Source of the DNA: Synanceia verrucosa | Taxonomy: Eukaryota; Chordata; Actinopteri; Perciformes; Synanceiidae | Length of the DNA: 64,000 nt | NCBI GenBank assembly: GCA_029721515.1 | Contig: CM056564.1 | Coordinates: 2,271,349 to 2,335,348 of the forward strand | Direction: 5' to 3' | Shown: positions 53,478 through 63,932 of the stretch, piece by piece | Layout of the letters: every line of letters begins with the position of its first letter | Position numbering within the stretch: the first letter of the stretch is position 1 | Position numbers and translations under genes: made by a program | The notes under the pieces: generated by a model | The model's input: the letters and a program-made list of their open reading frames with translations, nothing else | Told to the model about the DNA's origin: nothing | Databases searched by the model: none

Positions 53478-54455
53478 GTAAGGAGAAATGAGAATGAATG
53501 AGTCAAGAAGTGGTTAAAGCCGCTGTGTAACCTGTCTTTATGTTAGCTAGCGCTGGTTATCTTTGTTATCCACACGGTAAGATCCAGATGTTTATTTTGG
53601 AGAGGCGTCCTGACTTGACAGAAGGCTAATGACCTTAGATATACACAGTATGTTTATAGGTGGTTATCAGGTTAGAGCTCATGGCCAAAGTAAGCTTGGT
53701 AAGTCAGCTAACGTTGGATGAATGGATAGATTTATCCATTACCATCAACAGCTACCACTGCCACATATAACGTTAGCTCATAATTGATGCATATTGTATA
53801 ATATTGCTCATCTCAGAGTGGCAGATGTTATTGTAAAGGGCTCATTATAACCATAGGTTTTTCTCCCATCGAGTGTGTATAAGTCCTGTCATCAAAACTG
53901 ATAGTTTGTCTGATAGTTGTCTGTTCTCTAAAGAAATTTTCAATCTGATATTTTAGGATACAAAGAAATTTGGTTTCCGACCCTTCCTAATAGCACACAG
54001 GAAGTAAGTTGAAGGTTTGAGAGTCCATCATTCATCAGTGATTTTCACTTGAAGTGAAATGATTTTTACAAAGCCCAGCATTAACCGAACATTTTGACCT
54101 GACTGTGCTGCCTTGACCTGATTGAACATCCTTCTTAGCAAAGTGGAAGTTGCAGCCACTGTAAGTGTGGAATCTGGGACAGCCCAAGTCAACCTAAAAA
54201 AAGGTGACCCTGTGACACATTTCCTCCATACTTTCTCATTTTTATCCATATCAAGTAGGGCACCAGTAAGACAGTCAGAAGGTGATATCTGCTACGAGCC
54301 ATGTTTGCTCAGTGGTTAGGCGATAGTGTGGTTATCAACATGACTGAACAGGTCTAGTTACCACAGTTTACTGTTTTTAATGCAGTCCCTCTCATCAGGA
54401 CCACAGTAGTTAACTCTGTTGAGGAGCAGTGTCTGCATGTTTTCCCTGTGGTAGC

Positions 54456-54675
54456 ATGGGTTCTCTCTTCATTCTCTCTCTGGTTTCTCTCTGAATCTCT
54501 CTGGGTGCCCTTCTGGTTCTCTCTAGTTCTCTCTTGGTTGTCTCTAGTTCTCTCTTGGTTCTCTCTTGTTTTCTATTGGTTCTCTGTAGTTCACTCTTGG
54601 TTCTCTCTGTTCTCTTTTGGTTCTCTCTGAATCTCTCTCTTTCTCTCTGGTAATCTCTTTGGTTCTCTCTCACCA
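54456..54675. repeat. TTCTCTCT-type simple repeat
   Basis: Irregular tandem of TTCTCTCTNGTTCTC words. The minus-strand 90-codon Arg/Glu/Thr-rich frame is a repeat artefact. In SCAI intron 1. Confidence 0.9.
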
Positions 54676-54721
54676 GTGCCACCTGTGTTCATATCATGTA
54701 ATTGAACCCATGATGCATCAT

Positions 54722-55063
54722 AGGGTGGCGGTGGTGTAGTGATTAGCACTACACCACCGCCGGGTTCAAATCCTTTGGCCTTTCTGTGTGGAGTTTGCAT
54801 GTTCTCCCTGTGTCTGTGTGGGTTCTCTCTGGGTACTCCGGCTTCCTCACCATCCAAAAACATGCATGGGGATTAGGTTAATTGGTTAATTTAAATTGAC
54901 CGTAGGTGTGAGTGTGAGTGGTTGTCTGTCTCTATGTGTCCTGTGATGAACTGGAGACTTGTCCAGGGTGTACCCTGCCTTTCACCCTAAGACAGCTGGG
55001 ATAGGCTCCAGCCCCCCCGCGACCCTATGAGGATAAGCGGTAGAAAATGGTTGGATCGATGGG
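54722..55063 (+). mobile_element. tRNA-headed SINE, copy 6 (complete)
   Basis: Head GGCGGTGGTGTAGTGATTAG, tail AGGATAAGCGGTAGAAAATG. The 11-bp target duplication TGATGCATCAT is at 54711-54721 and 55064-55074. Part of the head is deleted and replaced by ACTACACCACCGCC, which pairs with GGCGGTGGTGTAGT just upstream. Confidence 0.9.
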
Positions 55064-55786
55064 TGATGCATCATCAACAGAGGGTGTTGATTTGCCACCA
55101 AATAAAAACAAAGCCATACCAAAGTGTATGTCACAGAAAGGAAAATAATAATCATGGATCGCATCATCGACTACCAGCAAGCATTTGTTTTCATACAAAT
55201 CATTATTTATCTGTGCCAGGCTATGCTACAACATCTGCTGCCGCCATATTCCACACATATTTTCTTTGTTTGTTAATTTTACTATGTGTGACCCGGATGA
55301 ACTTGCTTACGCCTACTTTGTCGTCAGGGTTTGCTTAGAAAAACCAAGTTCTGGTTAGCCATAGCTCTCCATGCGGCTACTGCTACGTACACACATAACA
55401 AGGAAGCGTGTAAGAAAACTCGTCACTACCTGTGATTCGCTATGATTGGTCAGTCAGGTTGACGACGTAATACATCTGCTGCTTTGGTGGCGGACCAGCA
55501 TAGAAATGCAAGTTATAGTGCATGAACCCAAGGTGATCTCTACGATCTCTGCATTTTGGCAGATCGTCTACACCTTATTCTTCACAATTTATTATCGTCA
55601 GATCGCACACCCTCAGATCGCACACCCCTATCTATGGTGGTCTCTATGTGTTGGTCCTGTGATGGTCTCTGATCAGTCCCTCTAAGACCCTAAACAAGAT
55701 GAGCAGCATTTACTGGAGGATGACTGAATAAATGGACCTCTCATCAGTGTATATTCATTATTTCTGTCTTTTTCTTTTCTTGTCAG

Positions 55787-55910
55787 GTGTGAAAGTCAGT
55801 GTCATGACTGGAGCAGAGACAGAGGATGATATTCCATTAGGAGAACGGAAGACCGTCACAGATTTCTGCTATCTCCTGGACAAGTCCAAACAGCTCTTCA
55901 ACGGGTTAAG
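55787..55910 (+). CDS. SCAI: SCAI first coding exon (CDS from 55804)
   Basis: Acceptor TTTCTTTTCTTGTCAG at 55786, donor GTCAGT at 55911. The ATG at 55804 gives MTGAETEDDIPLGERK, then TVTDFCYLLDKSKQLFNGL and two bases of an Arg codon. This is the conserved N-terminus of SCAI (suppressor of cancer cell invasion), a nuclear cofactor that inhibits MRTF/SRF transcription and acts in double-strand-break repair (family knowledge). Only 35 codons fall in the window; I found none of the next exon up to 64000. Neighbour order PPP6C-SCAI, same strand, supports the call. The upstream frame is open to the exon edge but has no earlier ATG after splicing. Confidence 0.93.
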
Positions 55911-56016
55911 GTCAGTCTTTACTTCTTCTCTTGTCTCCTGTCTGCTGGACTGTGTTTTGTTATCAAGCATCGACTTAGTTAGTTTTAGGAAATACGTATA
56001 GCACACAGGAATGATA

Positions 56017-56975
56017 CACTATATTGCCAAAAGTTTTCGGTCACCTGCCTTGACTCACATATGAACTTAAGTGACATCCCATTCCTAATCCATAGGTTTC
56101 AGTATGACGTGGGTCCACCACGTGGGTGCAGCTATAACAGCTTCAACTCTTCTGGGAAGGCTGTCCACAAGGTTTAGGAGTGTGTTTATGGGAATTTTTG
56201 ACCATTTTTCCAGAAGTGTATTTGTGAGGTCACACACTGATGTTGGACGAGAAGGCCTGGTTCTCAGTCTCTGCTCTAATTCATCCCAAAGGTGTTCCAG
56301 CGGGTTGAGGTCAGGACTCTGGGCAGGCCAGTCAAGTTCACCCACACCAGACCCTGTCATCCATGTCTTTATGGACCTTGCTTTGTGCACTGGTGCACAG
56401 TCATGTTGGAAGAGGAAGGGGCCAGCTCCAAACTGTTCCCACAAAGTTGGGAGCATGGAATTGTCCAAAATGTCTTGGTATGCTGAAACATTCAGAGTTC
56501 CTTTCACTGGCACTAAGGGGCCAAGCCCAGCTCCTGAAAAACAACCCCACACCATAATCCCCCCTCCACCAAACTTTACACTTGACACAATGCAGTCCGA
56601 CAAGTATTGTTCGCCTGGCAACCACCAAACCCAGACTCGTCCATCAGATTGCCAGATGGAGAAGTGTGATTCCTCACTCCAGAGAACGCATCTCTTCTGC
56701 TCTAGAGTCCAGTGGTGGAGTGCTTTACACCACTGCATCCAACGCTTTGCATTGCACTTGGTGATGTATGGCTTGGATGCAGCTGCTGGATTTAATCACA
56801 ATTCCACGCTGGAATTCACTGAGCTCCTGAGAGCGATCCATTCTTTCACAAATGTTTGTAAAAGCAGTCTGCATGCCTAGGTGCTTGATTTTATACTCCT
56901 GTGGCCATGGAAGTGACTGGAACACCTGATTCTGATTATTTGGATGGGCGAGCGAATATATTTGGTAATATAGTG
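56017..56975 (-). mobile_element. Tc1-type transposon in the SCAI intron (959 bp)
   Basis: TIR CACTATATTGCCAAAAGTTT at 56017 and the complement ending at 56975, TA on both sides. Same family as 47552-48717. The internal region encoding the DNA-binding domain is deleted (junction near 56790), leaving a catalytic-domain-only copy. Confidence 0.95.
56085..56738 (-). pseudogene. Tc1 transposase catalytic domain, N-terminus deleted
   Basis: A continuous 217-codon frame. [11 protein letters not shown] has Glu in place of the first catalytic Asp (Asp in the 47552 copy). HDCAPVHKARSIKTW has the second Asp and [20 protein letters not shown] the Glu. It ends [12 protein letters not shown] and then reads into a divergent tail. 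Without the HTH domains and with the Asp change it cannot be autonomous. Confidence 0.9.
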
Positions 56976-57530
56976 TATGTACGGAATAGGGCTGGGATGA
57001 TAACTGCATCAACGCAATACCGCAGTCATGTGATGCTTACCGTGGTGTTGAGCTCATTACCGTCATCACCGCAATATATTAAATAAAAAAAAAAAATTAG
57101 CCCTACATATTTGCTGTTGAAAGTTACAGGACTGTATATTGTCTTTGACAAGAAATATAAACAGTAATATTTAGTAACGTCCTGTTTTTAAAGCTGACAG
57201 AGAAACAAAACTTTTCACACTGCAGCTCGGCAGCAGGCAAGTCTGTTAACTGTAGGGGGGTTGTTTTCATATTATCATAATTTATTTCGAGGTTTCAGTA
57301 CTTCTCATGATTGAATTGAATATATTCACACATAATACACAGGCATAAAACACAGAAGCATTGCATAAACAGGTGTTCAATTTCAATAGTAAGTGCTTAT
57401 AACAGACACACCCCTCTTATGTAGAACTGTCCATAATTGATTAGGCTGCTTTGTTGAATTGAAAATAGCCGTAAATCATGTTATAAAGCTGAACACTGTG
57501 TTGCACATTTTATGCCAGAGGACAAGGAGT
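56976..57530. other. Intronic DNA, no gene
   Basis: GGGCTGGGATGATAACTGCA and CCGTCATCACCGCAATAT words at 56990-57075 look like a fragment of a dispersed DNA-transposon repeat. The remainder is AT-rich. Confidence 0.4.
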
Positions 57531-57534
57531 GATC

Positions 57535-57745
57535 GGCGGGGTTGTGGTGATCAGGAGAGTAGCGGAATTGCAGCGGGGGTGGCGGAGGCAGCGGGATTGC
57601 AGCGGTGGTGGCGGAGTTGCGGTGATCATGGTGATCACAGAGAATAGCGGGATTGTAGTAGTGGTGGCGGAGTTGCGGTGATCATGGTGATCACAGAGAA
57701 TAGCGGGATTGTAGCAGTGCTGGCGGAGTTGCGGTGATCATGGAG
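57535..57745. repeat. 56-bp minisatellite
   Basis: About four units of AGCGGGATTGTAGCAGTGGT, GGCGGAGTTGCGGTGATCAT and GGTGATCACAGAGAAT. The last two full units are nearly identical. Confidence 0.9.
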
Positions 57746-58179
57746 AGCCGACCTGAGGGCGGTCGTAGCGCTCCAGTATGGAGGAACTGTGCTCAGCGAA
57801 GACCTGCTAGCACCAGGGCCAGGATCCTCCCACACTGAGCGCCTCTCTCTGACCTGCCAAGCTGAATTATTGAACAAGTTGAATTGATCATTGAAAATGA
57901 GAACCATGGGATTTTGGCTTTTTTATCATCCAGCAAAAAATAGCATTTTACGGATGACCTATGGTGTCATTGTTGTGCCTGCACACATCAGTGTTGGTGC
58001 TTGATTGATATATTGTAGGGATGTGACAAAATCTTGTGGCACGAGATCTTGCGAGATCAATTCGTGACAGTATTTCTTGTTTAGTGAAAGGAAGTCTCGT
58101 GAGCACGGGACAGAAAGAAACCTGTCAGACTTTGAGCTACCAAAGCTTTTATTAGTGACCTGTGGTTGACAGTAGGGCT

Positions 58180-58420
58180 GAACGATTCATTACCCCCGCC
58201 AAGGAGGTTATGTTTTCATCGGGGTTTGTTTATTTGTATGTTGGTTTTAGGGTTGGCCGGAAGTGGCCTAACTTAAAACTGATTAATTTTTGGTGGTGCC
58301 ATTGAGTTGGATCCAGTCACCACCAAAAATCAATCCATTTTAAGTTAGGCCACTTCTGACCAACCTTGAAAATTTTGTCTGGCGGAGGTCTGCACTCTTT
58401 GAGTGCTCTTCTAGTTGCAT
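58180..58420. repeat. Foldback repeat with about 50-bp arms
   Basis: GGGTTGGCCGGAAGTGGCC and the following bases up to TTTTTGGTGGTG (58249-58300) pair with CACCACCAAAAATCAATCC to GACCAACC (58320-58365). Start CCCCGCCAAGGAGGTTATGT and end GGCGGAGGTCTGCACTCT also resemble dispersed vertebrate repeats. Confidence 0.85.
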
Positions 58421-59663
58421 TTGCGATAATATCGTGATGTGATAAAATGGGATTTTCTAACCACAAAGGCTACGATTTGACAGGTGATGTAATCTGGTGA
58501 CATGACTTGGGAGTGAGCTGAGCCGAGCGCTTGGCCGAGCGCTGGAGCAAAACAGAAGGGAGGGAGAGAGAGGGAAGTAAATGTCACCTCTTTAAACTGT
58601 TGCACATAATGGCCTCAGGCTGGACAGAACCTGACTGAAGCTGACTGAAAGTTTGTTACCAAGAGAGGCACCACATCAGTTGTGTATAATTATTTTGGCT
58701 ATAAAAAAGATGCTGCACAGAAAGGGGAAAAAACATGTGTCCAAATGGTGGCAGAAAGGCTGATTCTTGCTGTATAATTTGCCGAGCTGTGGGACACGGG
58801 ACTGTAGCTCCTGAACAAGCTGAAACTCTCCCACATTCTGACTCCCTTCAAAGTGGCATGTACCCAAACTCTTCTTCTTGCGGCTCTCCTCATCATCATC
58901 ATCATCATTTTTTTTGTTGTTGTCAGCACCCATTCCCATCATAAAACACCACAAGATGGGAGGTGTCAATTATTTTAATCTTGCAGAAAAGAATATTAAC
59001 ATTTGTGCATGTGTGTGACCGTCACCATCCCTCTCTGTAAACTAAGCTGTCATTCTTTATTAGATTGTCTTATTATGAACCAGAGAGGAAAGTACTGCAC
59101 CTTTGTGAATTGAGGGGGAAACAGATGATAGACAGGATGAGATAGGATGGGTGGAGAAGGCTATAAACGGGCAGTGTCATTAAAAATCAAGAATGTGAGA
59201 TGCATTATTCAAAGCAACCAATACCCCTGAAATAAAGACAGGAGAGAAAAGGTAGTAATAATAATAATAATACTGACTAGCAACTTGGTGGTCCTGCTCT
59301 GTGCCTGTTGTGCCCTAGCCCACACAGCGTGCTGCACTTTCCGTGTTCGGTGTGAAACCAGCTTTAGAAAGATAGTAGCAGATTTGAACTTCCTGGATCA
59401 ATATGTCTAATACAGTAGGATCTAAAGATGTAAACAATGCATTTCTGCTATGTTGGTGAGACACGTGTGATGAGCAACAACCGTATTTTTACCGAAACAA
59501 TGCATCCCCTCCATGGAAAGCATTGCTCCTAATGAGCCTCAGCCGTTGGAGTGCAGGGACCATCTAAAAAGCGCAACACGAGAAAGAAAAATTAAAAGCG
59601 TCCCCATTATATGTTCTGTAGCATCACCACATTCAGCTCAGACACATCTCTTTGACTAAAAGT
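58421..59663. other. Intronic DNA, no gene
   Basis: Low-complexity patches (CATCATCAT at about 58891, TAATAATAATA at about 59255) and no domain-bearing frame. Confidence 0.5.
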
Positions 59664-59859
59664 AGGGATGACCCAATCTGATATTGATATTGGATATCGG
59701 CCCGATATCAGCTAAAAAAAACGAGTAACGGATTACATCGGACTGCATCTAAAATCTCCGATATAAATACTCTGATACCAGCAGTCCATTCCAGAGCAGC
59801 GTGCAGAGCCCAGTGATCACAACAACAGCTGAGCTAAGGTGCTAGCAAAATAGAAAGCA

Positions 59860-59970
59860 GCAGGAGTGATGTCGACCCTGTGGCAGGATTATTCATTTAA
59901 GTCTGACGTTGCAGCTGTGCAGAGTGCAAAGTTTCCAGTGGTGGCACAGAACTGAGGAGTTTAATGGACA
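59860..59970 (+). pseudogene. BED-type zinc finger remnant of hAT transposase
   Basis: MSTLWQDYSFKSDVAAV is followed in another frame by CAECKVSSGGTELRSL, which matches the C-x-x-C...VSxGGTxLxxF segment of BED fingers in hAT transposases. The His pair is lost. Heavily degraded. Confidence 0.5.
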
Positions 59971-60188
59971 GTGACCAGATTTCTGAAATGAAATCCGGGG
60001 ACATTTCCTGCTATAATAACAGTTAATACAGCAGCGACCAGTGACTGTTAATGCTGTATTAACTGCAGCAACAGTCACTGGTCAGCGCTCAACATGCTCC
60101 CCCAGGCTCTCTGCTTCCTGCCCGCTTTAAAATCAGAGGACTGGTAACTGTTATTATCTCCGAGCTGGAGATAATGAAGTTAATACTA

Positions 60189-60854
60189 GGGCTGTAACGA
60201 TATGCGTGTGAAAACCAAAATTGAAATAACCGGGCATTTGCAGGTAACCTGCTCCACCTTGTCTGTTTAAACTACTACCAGGGATCTCGCCGCTTGCAGC
60301 TAAACGCCTATAAACGTTTCTCGGAGATATGGTGGATAGCTGTTGTGCTACGGGATGCCGGAACAGCCAAGGACGAGCAAAAGGAAGATCATTTTACTGG
60401 ATTACCAAAGATCCTGAACAAAGACAGATAACTGCCATAAAAACGAGCAGGAAGCGATCATAAGTAAACAGCGGTGGGAACCAGCAGCGACCACTTTATA
60501 TCAGCTACTGAATCCAACGTTCCCTAAACATTATATCTTATTTATTTTACATGCTTTTATTATGATTCCGAACGGTTGTACTTTCATGAAACGCACTTTA
60601 AACTCAATGCACGGTTTATCTGCTAGTGTGCTGTTTGCATGTCTGTTCTTGTGCAGCAAGGAACAGAGCATTGTGTGATTTCTAGTAATATGATTCAGGA
60701 GAGAAGAGACTTTAAAACAAACAACTACTAATAGCTTTCAAGATTCGTGAAAAGTATACTGGGGACATATGTTTTTTTTTTTTTTTTAATCCGATTAATC
60801 GAAAAAATGATGGACCGATTAATCGATTATTAAAATAATCGTTAGTTGCAGCCC
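60189..60854 (+). mobile_element. Small DNA transposon with THAP remnant (about 666 bp)
   Basis: Ends GGGCTGTAACGAT and the complement GGGCTGCAACTAACG, flanked by TA (60187-60188, 60855-60856). The right end contains the TTAATCGATTATTAAAATAA block common in fish DNA-transposon termini. Confidence 0.65.
60329..60463 (+). pseudogene. THAP-domain remnant
   Basis: 44 codons: MVDSCCATGCRNSQGRAKGR, then SFYWITKDPEQRQITAIKTS. The initial C-x4-C pair and FYxxxKDPExR match the start of a THAP zinc finger. The C-terminal C-x2-H is missing because the frame ends early. Confidence 0.65.
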
Positions 60855-60859
60855 TATAT

Positions 60860-61100
60860 GGAGTCCAGGGAGCAGTACAGGACAGAGCTGGTCCTCCTGA
60901 CCAGCCTGTTCAGTCTCTTCCTGTCCCTCTCTGTGCTCTCTGCTCCCCAGTAGACCACTGCATAAAACACTGCAGACGCCACCACAGTGTCATAAAAGGT
61001 CCTGAGCAGAGTCCTGCAGACTCCAAAGGACCTCAGTCTCCTCAGCAGGTGGAGACGACTTTGGCCCTTCTTGTACAGGACATCTGTGTTGTGAGGTATA
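60860..61100 (-). pseudogene. LINE RT C-terminal fragment
   Basis: Minus strand: NTDVLYKKGQSRLHLLRRLR, SFGVCRTLLRTFYDTVVASA, then VVYWGAESTERDRKRLNRLV, a pattern common in fish non-LTR reverse transcriptase C-termini. Open but short. Clade uncertain. Confidence 0.7.
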
Positions 61101-62040
61101 TTTGTCTCAATATCCAGACCCTAAATAAAGGAAAACTCAAATTTGCATGTCATTGTTTTTATTCTAGCTAGTGACTGGTGCTGCTGACACTGATTCCAGC
61201 TCAGAAACCAAATGTACCCCAGGAGTCTGAGTATGCAGCTAAAAGTTGCCCCATCAGGAGCAGGAGGGAATGGTTGCCGCTTGCCTGGTACATACAGAAT
61301 AGATAATACAGAATAGATAACAGACTTGCCACTTTGTCTGTGTTCTTCAGCAAACCAGAGATCCAGAGTCAGATTGGCTCTCACATTTTGGATGTCTATG
61401 TCATGATATTGTTACTGTGGGTATCACAGTTGTAGTGCATGAAAATAGAACAGAATATTATTGTTATTATTATGAAATTCCAAGAGGAAGTCGGCCATTT
61501 TGAATTTTTTATTTTCTGATGAAAACAAAGTCGTCCTAGGGATTTCATCCAATCGACCTGAAATTTGGTACAGATCATCTCCAGACCTAGATGAGCAAAA
61601 TTTTTGCTCTGCACGTAATTAGGTCAAAGGGCGTGGCTGCTAGGGCTCGCTAAACTTCACGGCAAATTCACCGTTTAAATTTGTATGGCTGTCACGTTCA
61701 CATACTCGAGCCTAGCAGCTTCAAATTTTCTGAGCATGATGGGGGCTCAGCCCTGAACATTCCGATGCATTAATGTCATGCCTTACTCATAGTAACAGGA
61801 AGCGACTCGTTCTTACTTCTACTTCATTCCACCTCTGAAACATAAAGAACAAGTCGGTGAAGCTACATTCCGAATGCTGTGAAGCTACAACTAACGGCGC
61901 CTGAATGGCGTTGTGGCGATTTTTTTGATGACTCGCCAGGAAAATACATTCGCCTCTTTGACGACTTTAATAAAGTTGTATCATCATAAAAATTGATACA
62001 CAGATGGCAGCGCGATAACTGGGCTCCCGAACTCACGGAC
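61101..62040. other. No gene recognised
   Basis: Contains a segment at 61540-61760 (GACCTGAAATTTGGTACAGA, GGTCAAAGGGCGTGGCTGCT) with the look of a dispersed repeat. No coding support. Confidence 0.4.
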
Positions 62041-62050
62041 TATAAAAGGA

Positions 62051-62449
62051 ATGAGAAAAGACATGACACAGCGGTTTGACAAAATTGAAGACACACTAAA
62101 AGGTGTGAAGGAGCAAATACAAGGCTGTGAAAAAAGACTGGACGAGGCCGAGCAAAGAGTGAGCAACGTGGAGGACAACGGTGCACGAGCGGACCGACTG
62201 CTGGCCTACATGTTACGTAAACAACGTCGTCTAGAAGCGCACTTTGAAGACATTGAAAACCGTTCAAGGAGGTCAAACTTACGGATCTACGGGGTGAAAG
62301 AAGGCGCCGAGGGTGGTGAGAATATGATCGGCTTCATAGCAAGGCTACTGAAAGCTGCTCTCAAGCTCCCAGAGGAAGAGGACCTCGGCATCGAGCGTGC
62401 CCACAGGTCACTTGCGGCAAAACCTACAAACGCCAAAAATGGAGTCATC
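62051..62449 (+). pseudogene. L1-type ORF1 fragment
   Basis: Frame of 133 codons: a coiled coil (DKIEDTLKGVKEQIQGCEKR, LDEAEQRVSNVED), then AHFEDIENRSRRSNLRIYGV (start of the RRM-like domain of L1 ORF1p), ending HRSLAAKPTNAKNGVI. The C-terminal domain is missing: sequence jumps to ORF2 C-terminus at about 62455. Confidence 0.8.
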
Positions 62450-62454
62450 TGAAC

Positions 62455-63219
62455 CTAAATTTTGTACATCAGCTTATTAGAGAACAGGAATTAAAAACAT
62501 TCCAACAGTTGGGTGATGAATTCAGTCTGCCAAGATCAGATTTCTATAGGTATCTTCAAGTAAGAAGCTATCTATCTAAACACCCAGACTGGACTATCAT
62601 CAAAAAATCAGATTCACCTATTGAGCGGTACTTGACAGGGATCCAAAAAAGGGAGCATACTGGGAGGCCAGTATCTAGTATATACAGGGCGCTGTCTAGT
62701 ATGAAACGAGAAAACACTCTGCATATTAAACAAAAATGGGAAGCAGAACTTTAACTAGAGATAAGCATGGAGGTCTGGGACAGTATTTCCTCAGAACTGC
62801 ATAAAGTCACTTGTGCAAACCTATGGAAAGAGTTCCAGTGGAAAATAGTTCACAGATTTTTTAGAACCCCGCTAATTCTTTCCAAAATAGATCCCAGTCA
62901 AACAGGTACATGCTGGAGGAATTGCAGAGATGAGTCTGCGAACTACACACATGTATTTTGGAAGTGTCCAATTTTAGACAACTTTTGGAGGGAGATATTT
63001 GACTCACTGGATAAAATTTTTGGTTCTCAGTTGCCTAGGAACCCACTGCTTGCCATCCTTGGGGCACTCCCTGAAACAGAGATGACTAGGAAAAAGACAT
63101 ACCTACTGCATATACTACTTGCGGCAGCCAGGAAAGCAATAACCTTAAATTGGCTTAAAAAAAACCCTCCGACAATTGATACATGGCTGTTAAGAGAATT
63201 TTCATTATGGAAAAGATAA
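62455..63219 (+). pseudogene. L1-type ORF2 C-terminal region fused after ORF1
   Basis: FSLPRSDFYRYLQVRSYLSK (62516-62580) and the frame 62767-63219 encode the L1 ORF2 C-terminal domain with CWRNCRDESANYTHVFWKCP (C-x3-C...H-x4-C knuckle) and AARKAITLNWLKKNPPT. One stop at about 62752. Endonuclease and RT are wholly deleted, so this is an internally deleted L1. A-rich tail tracts follow at 63420-63515. Confidence 0.85.
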
Positions 63220-63515
63220 CTTTTATGTTGAGACTCCAAAACACACAATTTGGGGACAGATGGGCACCGTGGCTGGAAATGGTGGGTGAGGAGTGGGACT
63301 AGGTGAGGTTGGAATACTGTTAAAGTCCATCAACCTGAATACCAGTGCAAAAATTGTGATAATTGTTTCTTTTTCGTTGCTATTGCTGTCCTTTTTTATT
63401 GATCTAACAGAATGTGTATATTAACAAAAAAACAAACAAACAAAAAGAATGTAGCAACCGAAATGTATTTCTCTGTGGCGGTGTTCAATAAAAATAAAGT
63501 TGAAAAAAAAAAAAT

Positions 63516-63932
63516 GAGTATGTGCGGTCTGAGGTCGCAGGATCTGTTGTTATTGACTGTTCCAACAGTGAGAACAGAAACTGGGAAGAACGCTTGTAAG
63601 TTTGCTGCTCCTTGTGATTGGAACTATGTGCAAAATGACCTGAAATTGAAGGAGCTGGTCTCATTACACACTTTTAAAGGGCTTTTGAATAATCTGGGGA
63701 AAAGATTTAATGTCTGTAGGTGTTTTTAAATGGTTTTGGTCAGTTTGGTGTCACTGGATCTACATGTGTTGAACATTTGTACTTTTCTTAACTTGGTGGT
63801 TATGTCTTCATGTGTATGTTTTCTGTTGTCTGTAACTGTAACTGCTGCTGCCTGTCTTGCCCAGGACACTCTTGTAAAAGAGATTCTTAATCTCAATGAG
63901 TTTTATCCTGGTTAAATAAAGGAAATAATAAA
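63516..63932 (+). pseudogene. Rex1/CR1-type LINE 3' end
   Basis: The frame RSQDLLLLTVPTVRTETGKN and KFAAPCDWNYVQNDLKLKEL is the conserved ORF2 end of Rex1/CR1-like fish LINEs. It is followed by a short 3' UTR ending TCTCAATGAGTTTTATCCTG and GTTAAATAAAGGAAATAATA. Starts directly after the L1 poly(A). 5'-truncated. Confidence 0.7.

Noticed and set aside
54410..54682. Arg/Glu-rich 90-codon minus-strand protein
   Set aside because: Translation of the TTCTCTCT repeat; no start context or homology.
55732..55803. Earlier ATG (55732) as the SCAI start
   Set aside because: It lies in the intron before a strong acceptor (55786); the polypyrimidine tract would be translated. The conserved SCAI N-terminus begins at 55804.
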